DNA from: CAYPGJ01 sp050174775
GTDB taxonomy: Bacteria; Planctomycetota; Phycisphaerae; Phycisphaerales; UBA1924
DNA: 64,000 nt
Assembly (NCBI GenBank): GCA_050174775.1
Contig: JBFXJP010000002.1
Coordinates: 62,001-126,000 of the forward strand
Direction of reading: 5' to 3'
This document shows positions 49,681 to 58,677 of the stretch, piece by piece; position 1 is the first letter of the stretch, and each line of letters starts with the position of its first letter. The notes beneath the pieces are model-generated. The model was not told the DNA's origin, did not search any database, and saw only the letters and a list, made by a program, of their open reading frames with translations. The position numbers and the translations under genes were made by a program.

Positions 49681-50226
49681 ATGTCCCGTATCGGCAAGAA
49701 GCCCATCCCGATCCCGTCCAACGCGAAGGTCAACGTCGCGGGCGCCGAGGTCACCGTCGAGGCCGGCTCGAAGAAGCTGAGCCGGCGCGTGCCCGCGGGC
49801 GTGAGCGTGAAGGTGGACGGCGACAGCGTGCTCGTGACCATCCCGGACAGCCAGATGGACAACCGTCAGGCGCGCGCCGACTGGGGCACGACGCGGGCGC
49901 TCATCAACAACATGCTGGTGGGTGTGACGAAGGGCTTCGAGAAGACGCTCGAGATCAACGGCGTCGGCTGGCAGGCCACGATGGGCGGCAAGACGCTCGA
50001 CCTCAAGATCGGCTTCGCCAACATCATCAAGGTCCCGATCCCCACGGGCCTCGAGGTCAACATCGACAAGAACTTCGTCAAGATCAAGGGCCCTGACAAG
50101 CAGGTGGTCGGGCAGTTTGCCGCGGTCGTCCGCTCGAAGCGCAAGCCCGAGCCGTACAACGCCAAGGGCATCAAGTACCAGGAAGAGGTCATCCGTCGCA
50201 AGCAGGGCAAGGCGTTCGGCGCCTGA
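49681..50226 (+). CDS. rplF: 50S ribosomal protein L6
   Basis: uL6, 181 residues. It starts SRIGKKPIPIPSNAKV and ends EPYNAKGIKYQEEVIRRKQG, the family C-terminal signature. Two similar domains as usual. A 61-nt gap precedes the ATG. Confidence 0.98.
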   Translation: MSRIGKKPIPIPSNAKVNVAGAEVTVEAGSKKLSRRVPAGVSVKVDGDSVLVTIPDSQMDNRQARADWGTTRALINNMLVGVTKGFEKTLEINGVGWQATMGGKTLDLKIGFANIIKVPIPTGLEVNIDKNFVKIKGPDKQVVGQFAAVVRSKRKPEPYNAKGIKYQEEVIRRKQGKAFGA

Positions 50227-50255
50227 TCCGCACGGCAACACAGCGGGCAGCACAC

Positions 50256-50618
50256 ATGAACAAGAACTCGAACAAGCAGGTCAGACGGTCCCGCCGACGG
50301 ATCAGCATCCGCAAGCGCATCGAGGGCACGCCCTCCAGGCCGCGCCTCAGCGTCTACAAGTCGCTGAACCACATCTACGCCCAGGTCATCGACGATCTGG
50401 CTGGGCACACGCTGGCCTCGGCGTCGACGCGAGAGAAGGACCTCGGGTCGAAGGCCACGGGCAACGCCGAGGCGGCCAAGGCCGTGGGCAAGGCGCTGGC
50501 CGAGCGGGCCAAGGCTGCGGGCGTCTCCTCGGTCGTCTTCGATCGCGGGGGCTTCCGCTTCCACGGTCGCGTGAAGGCGCTCGCCGACGCGGCGCGCGAG
50601 GGCGGCCTTTCCTTCTGA
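50256..50618 (+). CDS. rplR: 50S ribosomal protein L18
   Basis: uL18, 120 residues. It contains RPRLSVYKSLNHIYAQVIDD, ASTREKDL and FDRGGFRFHGRVKALADAAR. Contacts 5S rRNA. Standard position between rplF and rpsE. Confidence 0.98.
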   Translation: MNKNSNKQVRRSRRRISIRKRIEGTPSRPRLSVYKSLNHIYAQVIDDLAGHTLASASTREKDLGSKATGNAEAAKAVGKALAERAKAAGVSSVVFDRGGFRFHGRVKALADAAREGGLSF

Positions 50619-50675
50619 GCATCACGAACCACGAACCCATCAGCATCGAGCATCGCACTCTGACGGACACGCAAT

Positions 50676-51392
50676 ATGCCTGAGCTCCTCGACGAAGCCA
50701 GTTCACTGGAAAGCACGACGGTCGGCGTCTTCCGCACGTCGGCGACGATCAAGGGTGGTCGTCGGTTCTCCTTCAACGCCCTCGTGGTGGTGGGGGACCG
50801 GCGCGGGCGCGTCGCGCTCGGCTACGGCAAGGCGCGCGAGGTTCCGGCCGCCGTCGAGAAGGCGCAGAAGGAGGCCCGCAAGCGTCTCCAGAAGGTGACG
50901 CTGCTGGGCGGGACGATCCCGCACGAGGTGACGGGCCGCTTCGGCGCCGCGATCGTGCGTCTGATCCCGGCCGCGCCCGGCACGGGCGTCGTCGCGGGCA
51001 ACACCGTCCGCTCGGTGCTCGAGCTGGTCGGCATCACCGACTGCCTCACCAAGTGCTTCGGCTCGACGAACCAGCAGAACACCACGAAGGCGACGCTGGT
51101 CGCGCTCGGGCTGCTCCGGACGCGCGACGAGGTCGCCGCGATCCGCGGCGTGACGCTCGACGCGACGGACGCCGAGGTGAAGGTCGAGAAGGGGAAGGCG
51201 CTCATGCCGGCCTCCCCGCGTGAGAAGACCATGAAGGCTCCGGTGAGCCTCGTGGCGAAGAAGGACGAGAAGGGCGGGCGCGGCGGTCGTCGCGGCGGCC
51301 CGGGTCGCGGCCGTCCGGGCGCAGGTCGTCCGAGCGGCGGCGAGGAAGAGGGCGGAGCGCCGGCGCCTGCGGGCGGCGAGGACAACGCCTGA
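50676..51392 (+). CDS. rpsE: 30S ribosomal protein S5 with Gly/Arg-rich tail
   Basis: uS5, 238 residues against about 165. The core has RTSATIKGGRRFSFNALVVV, GYGKAREVPAAVEKA, IRLIPAAPGTGVVAG and AVLELVGI-type (SVLELVGITD) blocks. The final ~50 residues (GGRGGRRGGPGRGRPGAG and on) are low-complexity Gly/Arg/Pro, an RGG-like RNA-binding style. The rpmD (L30) gene that usually follows is missing. Confidence 0.96.
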   Translation: MPELLDEASSLESTTVGVFRTSATIKGGRRFSFNALVVVGDRRGRVALGYGKAREVPAAVEKAQKEARKRLQKVTLLGGTIPHEVTGRFGAAIVRLIPAAPGTGVVAGNTVRSVLELVGITDCLTKCFGSTNQQNTTKATLVALGLLRTRDEVAAIRGVTLDATDAEVKVEKGKALMPASPREKTMKAPVSLVAKKDEKGGRGGRRGGPGRGRPGAGRPSGGEEEGGAPAPAGGEDNA

Positions 51393-51476
51393 TCCCGGCA
51401 TTGAGAAGACGAACGATCACGACTCCGAACGCAGCATCACGAACCGAACCGCATCGATTGTGAGAGGGCTCCGCCC

Positions 51477-52079
51477 ATGATGATTCACGAGGTCACTGAG
51501 AAGGTTGGCAAGTACAAGGCGCGCAAGCGCGTCGGGCGCGGCCCCGGTTCCGGTCACGGTAAGACGTCCGGTCGCGGTCACAAGGGCGCGGGCTCGCGCT
51601 CGGGCTACAGCCGTCGCGCTGCGTTTGAGGGCGGCCAGATGCCCTACTTCCGGCGCATCCCGAAGCGCGGCTTCACCAACGCGCCGTTCAAGATCGAGCA
51701 CTGGATCGTCAACCTGGGCGAGATCGTCACGCACCCCAGCTTCGCCAAGGGCGGCGAGGTCAACGCGCAGCGCCTCATCGAGGCGGGGCTCATCCGCGAC
51801 ACCTCTCGCCCCCTCAAGGTCCTCTCCGACCTGTCGAAGGCCGGCAAGGGCGCGAAGCTCTCGGTCAAGCTGTCGATCACGGCGGAGCGCGTCTCCGTAC
51901 GGACACGCGAGCTGGTCACGGGCGCGGGCGGCTCGGTCAACGAGACGGGCACGCGGCGCGACCGCGTCCGCGGCGTCGACCGCAACAGCGACGACCGTTC
52001 GCCGAAGAATCTGACCAAGAAGCTCAACCGCACGCGCACGAAGAAGGCCGCGGCCTCCGAAGGCGCAAGCGAGGAATGA
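51477..52079 (+). CDS. rplO: 50S ribosomal protein L15 with charged C-terminal tail
   Basis: uL15, 200 residues against about 145. The N-terminal flexible arm is KRVGRGPGSGHGKTSGRG, then SRSGYSRRAAFEGGQMP. The last ~50 residues are Arg/Asp/Thr-rich and disordered. Starts at 51477 or 51480 are both ATG. It precedes secY, the classical order. Confidence 0.95.
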   Translation: MMIHEVTEKVGKYKARKRVGRGPGSGHGKTSGRGHKGAGSRSGYSRRAAFEGGQMPYFRRIPKRGFTNAPFKIEHWIVNLGEIVTHPSFAKGGEVNAQRLIEAGLIRDTSRPLKVLSDLSKAGKGAKLSVKLSITAERVSVRTRELVTGAGGSVNETGTRRDRVRGVDRNSDDRSPKNLTKKLNRTRTKKAAASEGASEE

Positions 52080-52155
52080 GCCTGTCGGGCGCGGCGCGGT
52101 TCTCGCGCCGTCATCCCCGGCGCGGGTGCACGGGAACGGAGATCATCGCGCGACC

Positions 52156-53550
52156 ATGCTGCAGGCATTCCTGAACATCTTCAAGATCCCCGATCTGCGG
52201 AACAAGATCCTGTTCACGCTCGGGATGCTCGCCGTCTACCGCATCGGCTTCTGGATCCCGATCCCCGGGGTCGACCAGTCGATGCTGGCGGACGTCATGA
52301 AGCAGGCCGTCGGCTCCGGCGGCGCCGCTGGGCGAGTCCTGCAGTTCATGTCGATCTTCTCCGGCGGATCGTTCGCGCAGTCGACGATCTTCGGGCTGGG
52401 CGTGATGCCGTACATCTCGGCGTCGATCATCTTCCAGCTGCTCACCTCCGCGGTGGATTCGCTCAAGAAGCTGCAGCAGGAAGGGCCCACCGGCCGCCAG
52501 AAGATCCAGGAGTGGACGCGCTACGCCACGATCGCGCTCTGCGTGGTGCAGGCCGTGGGCTGGCTCTCGTTCATCCGCTCGCAGGGCCTCGTGTACGCCG
52601 ACTGGGCGAACAACCCGCTCTGGTGGGTGATGGCGATCACGTCGATGACCGCCGGCTCGATGTTCCTGATGTGGCTGGGCGAGCAGATCGATCGCTTCGG
52701 CATCGGCAACGGCGTATCGCTCATCATCACGGCCGGCATCCTCACGCAGATCCCCGGCGCGGTGATCTGGGTGTATCAGAACTTCGATCCCGGCTCGACG
52801 AACAAGATGGGCTGGATGGGCGTGTTCACGCTCGTCGGCGGGTTCGTGTTCGTCGTAGCCGGCGCCATCATCATCACGGTCGCGCAGCGACGCATCCCGA
52901 TCCAGCAGGCCAAGCACACGCGCGGACGGCGCGTCTTCGGCGGCGCACGCTCCTACCTCCCCCTCCGCGTCAATCACGGCGGCGTGATGCCGCTCATCTT
53001 CGCCTCCTCGCTCATGATCTTCCCCTCCACGGCCTTCGGCTATCTCGCGCAGAACTCGAGCCTGCTGGGCGACGGGTTCCTGAAGCGCTCCGCGGAGTTT
53101 CTCGCGAACAACTTCACGATGGGGCAGTACCCCTACGTGCTCTTCGAGATCGCGCTGATCTTCTTCTTCTCCTACTTCTGGACGACGGTGCAGTTCAATC
53201 CGGAGGAGATGTCGAAGCAGCTGCGCGACAACGGCTCGTTCATCCCGGGCATCCGCCCCGGGCCGCGCACGGCCGAGTATCTCGAGACGGTCATGGAGCG
53301 CATCACGTACGTGGGCGCGGCGTTCCTGTGCGTCGTGGCGATCACGCCGGTGATCGTCATGCGTTCGCTCGACGTGCCCATGCACGTGGCGTCGTTCCTG
53401 GGCGGCACTGGCCTGCTGATCGTGGTTTCGGTCGGGCTTGATTTGATCCAGCGGATCGAGGCCAGCCTCCTGATGCGGAATTACGCAGGGTTCCTGAGCA
53501 GTAATGATGAGGGTTCGGGCCCCCGGGTCAGGGGGCCGCGGACGTTCTGA
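52156..53550 (+). CDS. secY: Preprotein translocase subunit SecY
   Basis: Channel of the Sec export system, 464 residues with ten membrane helices. It begins LQAFLNIFKIPDLRNKILFT and has IPIPGVD in the first periplasmic part, SIFSGGSF in the plug region, VMPYISASII, and a final block ASLLMRNYAGF. The ATG at 52156 is favoured (an in-frame GTG at 52126 would add ten residues). The adk and map genes often found next are absent. Confidence 0.97.
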   Translation: MLQAFLNIFKIPDLRNKILFTLGMLAVYRIGFWIPIPGVDQSMLADVMKQAVGSGGAAGRVLQFMSIFSGGSFAQSTIFGLGVMPYISASIIFQLLTSAVDSLKKLQQEGPTGRQKIQEWTRYATIALCVVQAVGWLSFIRSQGLVYADWANNPLWWVMAITSMTAGSMFLMWLGEQIDRFGIGNGVSLIITAGILTQIPGAVIWVYQNFDPGSTNKMGWMGVFTLVGGFVFVVAGAIIITVAQRRIPIQQAKHTRGRRVFGGARSYLPLRVNHGGVMPLIFASSLMIFPSTAFGYLAQNSSLLGDGFLKRSAEFLANNFTMGQYPYVLFEIALIFFFSYFWTTVQFNPEEMSKQLRDNGSFIPGIRPGPRTAEYLETVMERITYVGAAFLCVVAITPVIVMRSLDVPMHVASFLGGTGLLIVVSVGLDLIQRIEASLLMRNYAGFLSSNDEGSGPRVRGPRTF

Positions 53551-53586
53551 CGATAAGATGCGGTCTTTGTTCGGTTTGGTCGGAGG

Positions 53587-53614
53587 TTGAAAGGGCGAAC
53601 AAGACGAGTACACT
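53587..53614 (+). promoter_or_regulatory. Likely internal promoter upstream of infA
   Basis: TTGAAA (53587-53592), a 16-bp spacer and TACACT (53609-53614). It lies in the 237-bp secY-infA gap, the longest in the operon. The spacer length and -10 style match the S10 promoter. It would drive infA through rplQ, including rpoA. Confidence 0.6.
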
Positions 53615-53787
53615 GCTCGGCTCGACGGAGCGAGAGCCGTCGGGCTGAGGTCGGACGGGTGGGACTCGAATTCGGAGTGTGGGCGCGGAGGCGCATGCCG
53701 ACGGGGGTCGGCGGTTCCTTCGCGTCGGATGAGACTGACGGTTCTTTGGCTTTGGTTGAGGTTTCGGAAGGACAGATCGATTCACGC

Positions 53788-54006
53788 ATGGCGAAGCAGG
53801 ACGACAAGCTGGAGCTGGACGCGAGCGTGGTGGAGGCTCTCCCCAACGCGATGTTCAAGGTGCGCCTGCCCAACGACGTCGAGGTGCTCGCGTACGTGTC
53901 GGGCAAGATGCGGCAGCACTACATCCGCATCCTCCCGGGAGACCGGGTGCGCGTGGAGCTGAGCCCCTACGACCTCACCAAGGCGCGGATCACCTACAGG
54001 CATTGA
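53788..54006 (+). CDS. infA: Translation initiation factor IF-1
   Basis: IF-1, 72 residues, one OB fold, standard length. It has VEALPNAMFKVRLPNDVEVL, then GKMRQHYIRILPGDRVRVELSPYDL-type sequence and ends ARITYRH. The ATG at 53788 fits the family, although the nearest purine stretch (GGAAGGA) is 15 bases away. Confidence 0.97.
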   Translation: MAKQDDKLELDASVVEALPNAMFKVRLPNDVEVLAYVSGKMRQHYIRILPGDRVRVELSPYDLTKARITYRH

Positions 54007-54046
54007 CGAAGGCGCGAGCACGAACGGAAGAAAGAAGGGCACGAAG

Positions 54047-54163
54047 ATGAAGGTCAAGTCGAGCGTCAAGCGGGTGTGCAGCGGCTGCAAGATCGTGCGC
54101 CGCAAGGGGCGCGTCCGCGTCATCTGCGCCTCCAACCCCAAGCACAAGCAGGTCCAGGGCTAA
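54047..54163 (+). CDS. rpmJ: 50S ribosomal protein L36
   Basis: bL36, 38 residues. The zinc ligands are all present: CSGC at 11-14, Cys 27 and His 33 (NPKHKQ). This is the zinc-binding form, in contrast to the cysteine-poor S14 of the same operon. It is too short for ordinary gene calling but clear by position between infA and rpsM. Confidence 0.97.
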   Translation: MKVKSSVKRVCSGCKIVRRKGRVRVICASNPKHKQVQG

Positions 54164-54190
54164 GGCCCCTTTCAGGAGCGTAAGAAAAGC

Positions 54191-54568
54191 ATGCCCCGTA
54201 TCGCCGGCATCGACGTCCCCGAGCGTAAGCCCATCCGCTACGCGCTGGAATACATCCACGGCATCGGCCCGAAGTTCGCGCAGGACATCCTCCGCGAAGC
54301 CCAGATCGATCCGATGAAGCGCGCCGCCCAGCTCACCGAGCAGGAAGTCTCGGCCATCGCCGGCATCATCGACGCCAACTACCTCGTCGAAGGCGCCCTC
54401 CGCCGTCAGGTCCAGCAGAACATCCAGCGGCTCAAGGACATCCGCGCCTACCGCGGCGAGCGCCACCGCAAGGGCCTCCCCGTCCGCGGCCAGCGCACCC
54501 GCACCAACGCCCGCACCCGCAAGGGACGCAAGAAGACCGTCGCCGGCAAGAAGGGCGTCAAGGGCTAA
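54191..54568 (+). CDS. rpsM: 30S ribosomal protein S13
   Basis: uS13, 125 residues. It begins PRIAGIDVPERKPIRYALEY and has the family end RGQRTRTNARTRKGRKKTVAG. It contacts the P-site tRNA and L5. Codons are strongly C-ending. Confidence 0.98.
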   Translation: MPRIAGIDVPERKPIRYALEYIHGIGPKFAQDILREAQIDPMKRAAQLTEQEVSAIAGIIDANYLVEGALRRQVQQNIQRLKDIRAYRGERHRKGLPVRGQRTRTNARTRKGRKKTVAGKKGVKG

Positions 54569-54619
54569 AGCACCACAGCATCAGTCGCGGGGACCATCCC
54601 GCGTGGAGATCGAGCACTC

Positions 54620-54997
54620 ATGGCAAAGAAGCCCAAGAAGGTCCGGAAGAACGTGGTGCGCGGCATCGCCCACATCCAGGCCTCGTTCAACAACACCATC
54701 GTCACCGTCACCGACACCAACGGCGAGACGCTCTGCTGGGATTCCTCCGGCACCATCGGCTTCAAGGGCACCCGCAAGGCCACGCCCTTCGCCGCCACCC
54801 GCGCCGGCGAGTCCGCAGGCCAGAAGGCGCGCAAGATGGGCATGTCTGAGATCGAGGTCCGCGTCAAGGGCCTGGGCTCGGGGCGCGAGTCCGCCGTCAA
54901 CGGCCTCGCCTCCACCGGCCTCCGCGTCACCGCCATCGAGGACCACACGCCGATCCCCTTCAACGGCTGCCGTCCCCGCAAGAAGCGCCGCGTCTGA
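54620..54997 (+). CDS. rpsK: 30S ribosomal protein S11
   Basis: uS11, 125 residues. It has AHIQASFNNTIVTVTDTNG, SAGTIGFKGTRK-like sequence (SSGTIGFKGTRKATPFAA), EVRVKGLGSGRESA and the end NGCRPRKKRRV. The rpsD (S4) gene usually found between rpsK and rpoA is not here. Confidence 0.98.
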   Translation: MAKKPKKVRKNVVRGIAHIQASFNNTIVTVTDTNGETLCWDSSGTIGFKGTRKATPFAATRAGESAGQKARKMGMSEIEVRVKGLGSGRESAVNGLASTGLRVTAIEDHTPIPFNGCRPRKKRRV

Positions 54998-55135
54998 TAC
55001 GAACCGTTTTCTCTCGTCATACCCCGACGCGATCACAGATGGGCCCGGATGCGTTCAGCAGGCTCCCCGGGTTTCCGCGACACGCGACGGGCGTCGAACA
55101 CACGACAACGCTGCTGAACACAGGATCACGCAACC

Positions 55136-56149
55136 ATGCGAGTTCGCTGGAGAGGGCTTGAGCTTCCGAGTCGGGTCTCGATCGACCCCAAGATGTCCCA
55201 CACCAACTTCGGCCGGTTCGTCATCGAGCCGTTCGAACGCGGGTTCGGCACCACCGTCGGCAACTCCCTCCGGCGCGTCCTCCTCTCCAGCCTTGAGGGC
55301 GCCGCCGTCACCTCCATCAAGATCAAGGGCGCCCAGCACGAGTTCTCCTCCCTCAAGGGCGTCGCCGAGGACGTCGTCGACATCGTCCTCAACGTCAAGA
55401 ACCTCGTGGTCCAGCTCGAGGGCGATGAGCCCCGCACGATGACCCTCGCGGCCTCCGGGCCCGGCGAGGTCACCGCGGACCTCATCGAGGCGGACACCGC
55501 CGTCACCATCCTCTCCCGCGACCTCGTCCTGGCCACCCTCACCGACGCCATCGACTTCGAGATGGAGTTCCGCGTCGAGAAGGGCCGCGGCTACGTGCCC
55601 GCCAGCGAGCAGATCGCGCAGCAGCAGGAGGAGCAGGAGATCGGCCGCATCCCGATGGACGCGATCTTCAGCCCCGTGCAGCGCGTCCGCTTCCGCGTCG
55701 AGGACACCCGCGTCGGTCAGCGCACCAACTACGACCGCCTCATCATGGACATCTGGACCAACGGCACCGTCTCCCCCGAGATGGCGCTCGTCGAGGCCGC
55801 CAAGATCCTCAGGAAGCACCTCAACCCCTTCGTCCAGCTCGCAGAGCTGGGCGAGGAGCGCGTCTCCGCGGCCGCCGCGGCCGCCGCGAGCGTCGACGAC
55901 GAGCTCATCCGCAAGCTGCAGATGCCCGTCTCCGAGCTCGAGCTCTCCGTCCGCGCCTCCAACTGCCTCGAGTCGGCGCGCATCTCCTCCGTCTCGGAGC
56001 TCGTCACGAAGACCGACAACGATCTGCTCAAGGTCCGCTCCTTCGGCAAGACCTCCCTCCGCGAGGTCAAGAAGAAGCTGCAGGACATGGGCCTCGATCT
56101 CGGAATGTCCCTCCCCGAGGGCGTCGCCGCCCCGGCCTCTGGAGCCTGA
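55136..56149 (+). CDS. rpoA: DNA-directed RNA polymerase subunit alpha
   Basis: Alpha subunit, 337 residues. The N-terminal domain has FVIEPFERGFGTTVGNSLRR-type and LLSSLEGAAVTSIKI blocks for dimerisation. After an Ala-rich linker (ERVSAAAAAAASVD) the C-terminal domain has LSVRASNCLESARIS and LLKVRSFGKTSLREVKKKL, which contacts UP elements and activators. A 138-nt gap precedes it. Confidence 0.98.
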   Translation: MRVRWRGLELPSRVSIDPKMSHTNFGRFVIEPFERGFGTTVGNSLRRVLLSSLEGAAVTSIKIKGAQHEFSSLKGVAEDVVDIVLNVKNLVVQLEGDEPRTMTLAASGPGEVTADLIEADTAVTILSRDLVLATLTDAIDFEMEFRVEKGRGYVPASEQIAQQQEEQEIGRIPMDAIFSPVQRVRFRVEDTRVGQRTNYDRLIMDIWTNGTVSPEMALVEAAKILRKHLNPFVQLAELGEERVSAAAAAAASVDDELIRKLQMPVSELELSVRASNCLESARISSVSELVTKTDNDLLKVRSFGKTSLREVKKKLQDMGLDLGMSLPEGVAAPASGA

Positions 56150-56208
56150 TCCACGCACGCCCTTTCTCGGCCGGCCCCTGAACGCCCGCCGTCATTCGGA
56201 GCCTCACC

Positions 56209-56745
56209 ATGCGTCACCGCAAAGCCGGCTACAAACTCGGGCGAACCACGGCCCACCGTCTCGCCACCCTGCGCAACATCGCCGCAGGCCTCTTCGAGCA
56301 CGGGCAGGTCACCACGACCATCCCGCGCGCCAAGGCCGTGCAGCCCTTCGTCGAGCGCATCGTCACCCTTGCCAAGCGCGGCGACATCCACGCCCGCCGC
56401 CTCATCACCGCCAAGATGGGTCACGACCGCATCATGGCCGACGATGAGGACAAGCTGACGCGCAACCGCTACGGCGAGCTCAAAAAGGGCCCCAAGCTCG
56501 TCAAGCACATCGTCGACGACGTCGCGCCCCGCTTCAAGGACCGCGCCGGCGGCTACACCCGCATCGTCAAGCTCGGCGTCCGCCGGCTCGGCGACGGCGG
56601 TGAGCTCTGCGTCATCCAGTTCGTCGGCAACGAGGAAGGCCCCGAGATCAGCGGCAAGCCCTCCACCCGTCGCCGCACGGCCGATCGCCGCACCGCCTTC
56701 GCCGCCAAGGTGCGCAAGGCCGCGGCAGAGACGCCCTCGACCTGA
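56209..56745 (+). CDS. rplQ: 50S ribosomal protein L17 with C-terminal extension
   Basis: bL17, 178 residues against about 120. The domain is MRHRKAGYKLGRTTAHRLA, then the RIVTLAKRGDIHARR and PRFKDRAGGYTRIVKLG blocks. The final ~45 residues are Arg/Ala/Thr-rich. Last gene of the operon, with a strong terminator directly after. Confidence 0.97.
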   Translation: MRHRKAGYKLGRTTAHRLATLRNIAAGLFEHGQVTTTIPRAKAVQPFVERIVTLAKRGDIHARRLITAKMGHDRIMADDEDKLTRNRYGELKKGPKLVKHIVDDVAPRFKDRAGGYTRIVKLGVRRLGDGGELCVIQFVGNEEGPEISGKPSTRRRTADRRTAFAAKVRKAAAETPST

Positions 56746-56770
56746 CCGCACGCAACACTCCAAACTCCAT

Positions 56771-56803
56771 CGCGGGCCCCCCTCGGGCCCGCGTTTGTTT
56801 TTT
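56771..56803 (+). terminator. Intrinsic terminator of the ribosomal operon
   Basis: CGCGGGCCC (56771-56779) pairs perfectly with GGGCCCGCG (56785-56793) across a five-base loop. TTTGTTTTTT follows. It lies 25 nt after rplQ. Confidence 0.95.
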
Positions 56804-56953
56804 GCGCCCCTTCCACATCCACACCCCGGTGCGACGCGAACCCACCCTCAGCAGCAGACACGCCACTCCACACGCCGGCGCGCGGGGCAACAAGGCTTCG
56901 CCGCCGGCGTTTCGCGCGCTCTCATCCCCACGCAGGTACACTCCCGCCCTGCG

Positions 56954-57967
56954 ATGCTCGCCGAACTCGACGCCATCGAAAAAGACGCCATCGCGTCCCT
57001 CAACACCGCGGCCAACGCGGCCGCGCTCGAGGCGTGGCGCATCGAGTACCTGGGCGCCAAGGGTCGCCTCAAGGCGGCCACGGCCAAATTCCGCGACGTT
57101 CCCAAGGATCAGAAGCCCGCCGTCGGCGCACGTCTCAACACCGTCCAGAAGGCCCTCCAGGACGCCTTCGACGCGCGCCAGGAAAGCCTCAAGGCCTCTG
57201 GGGCGCAGCAGTCTCTCCCGGGGGTCGACCTCACCGAGCCCGGACTCCATCCGCCCCTGGGCCGCCGCCACATTATCTCGCGCGTCCGCGACGACCTCTG
57301 CGACGTCTTCGCGCGCATGGGCTTCGAGGTCGCCTTGGGCCCCGAACTCGAGGACGACGAGCACAACTTCGCCAAGCTCAACATCCCGGCCGATCACCCC
57401 GCGCGCGACCCCATCGACAACTTCTACGTCGATGATCCGCTCAGCGTGAAAGCCCCCCGGATGCTCCGCTCCCAGACGAGCACGGTGCAGATCCGCGTCA
57501 TGGAGACGCGCAAGCCCCCGCTCAAGATCGTCGCGCCCGGGCGCGTCTACCGCCCCGACACCGTCGATGCCACGCACTCCTTCATGTTCCACCAGATCGA
57601 AGGCCTCTACATCGACCGCGACGTCTCGATGGCCGACCTCAAGACCACCCTCTTCCAGTTCGCCCGCGCCTTCTTCGGTGAAGGCTGCGAGATCCGCTTC
57701 CGCCCATCCTTCTTCCCGTTCACCGAGCCCAGCGCCGAGTTCGACATGAAGATCGCGCTCCGACCGGGCGATCCGCCACGCTGGATCGAGCTGGGGGGCT
57801 GCGGCATGGTCGACCCCGCCGTCTTCGAGGCCGTGGGCTACGACCCCGAGCAGTGGACCGGCTTCGCCTTTGGCTTCGGCATCGAGCGCATCGCGATGGG
57901 GCGCTACGGCATCCCCGACATCCGCATGCTGTACGAGAACGACCTGCGATTCCTGAACCAGCTCTGA
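56954..57967 (+). CDS. pheS: Phenylalanine--tRNA ligase alpha subunit
   Basis: PheS, 337 residues, standard length. The N-terminal coiled coil (1-90) is followed by the class II core: HPPLGRRHIISRVRDDLCDVF, motif 2 region GRVYRPDTVDATHSFMFHQIEG, FRPSFFPFTEPSAEFD, and motif 3 AFGFGIERIAMGRYGIPDIR. It forms a tetramer with PheT, whose gene does not follow here. The ATG at 56954 is the family start. Confidence 0.97.
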   Translation: MLAELDAIEKDAIASLNTAANAAALEAWRIEYLGAKGRLKAATAKFRDVPKDQKPAVGARLNTVQKALQDAFDARQESLKASGAQQSLPGVDLTEPGLHPPLGRRHIISRVRDDLCDVFARMGFEVALGPELEDDEHNFAKLNIPADHPARDPIDNFYVDDPLSVKAPRMLRSQTSTVQIRVMETRKPPLKIVAPGRVYRPDTVDATHSFMFHQIEGLYIDRDVSMADLKTTLFQFARAFFGEGCEIRFRPSFFPFTEPSAEFDMKIALRPGDPPRWIELGGCGMVDPAVFEAVGYDPEQWTGFAFGFGIERIAMGRYGIPDIRMLYENDLRFLNQL

Positions 57968-58010
57968 CCCTCGCGAAATCAGTCAGGGCTTTTCCCGGAG
58001 TAGTCCGCCC

Positions 58011-58637
58011 ATGGAACGCGATCCCCACGAGTCCAACCCCGAGAGCCCCGAACTCTACGTCGGCCCTCATGCCGACGAACTCGAAGACCTCGACGGCGAC
58101 ACCAAGCCCGCCTGGCCGAAGGTCATCGGCATCATCAGCATCGTCTGGGGCTCGCTCGGCCTCGTTTGCAACGGCGCCGGCATTGGCTGGCAACTCATGG
58201 CCGGCTCTTTCGTGGGCAATATGCCCGGCGGCGCACCGCCAGCGCTCACCAATCCTTCCCCGTTGGGCCTTGGCCTCGGGGCGATGTCCATCATCTGGTC
58301 GATCGTGCTGATCGTCGCCGGAGCGATGACCGTCGGACGCAAGCCGGTAGGACGCACCGCGCACCTCGTCTGGGCTGCCGGAGCCGTCGCGCTCACCGTG
58401 CTCGGCATCTTCCTTCAACTCAAAGTTCAGGGGCAGATCGATCAGTGGTGCATCGATAATCCCGACGCGGAATTCGCCAAACAGCAAGCGATGAGCGGGC
58501 CCATCGGCAAGTACATGGGCATCGGATGCATCGTCTTCTTCGGCTTCGGGTGGCCGCTGTTCTCATTCATCTGGTTTGGCCTCGTGAAGCGCAAGCCGTC
58601 CGACATCACACAGGGCGTCACCGACATCGTGGCGTGA
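58011..58637 (+). CDS. Four-helix membrane protein of unknown function
   Basis: A 208-residue protein. An acidic N-terminal tail (about 35 residues) precedes four predicted membrane helices (about 38-60, 88-108, 120-138 and 168-190). No motif is recognised, and the layout resembles small planctomycete membrane proteins annotated only as hypothetical. It follows pheS by 43 nt on the same strand. The gene to its right is convergent. Confidence 0.7.
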   Translation: MERDPHESNPESPELYVGPHADELEDLDGDTKPAWPKVIGIISIVWGSLGLVCNGAGIGWQLMAGSFVGNMPGGAPPALTNPSPLGLGLGAMSIIWSIVLIVAGAMTVGRKPVGRTAHLVWAAGAVALTVLGIFLQLKVQGQIDQWCIDNPDAEFAKQQAMSGPIGKYMGIGCIVFFGFGWPLFSFIWFGLVKRKPSDITQGVTDIVA

Positions 58638-58677
58638 TCACGCACGCCGTCGGAATACCCGGCACGTTCACTCGAGC

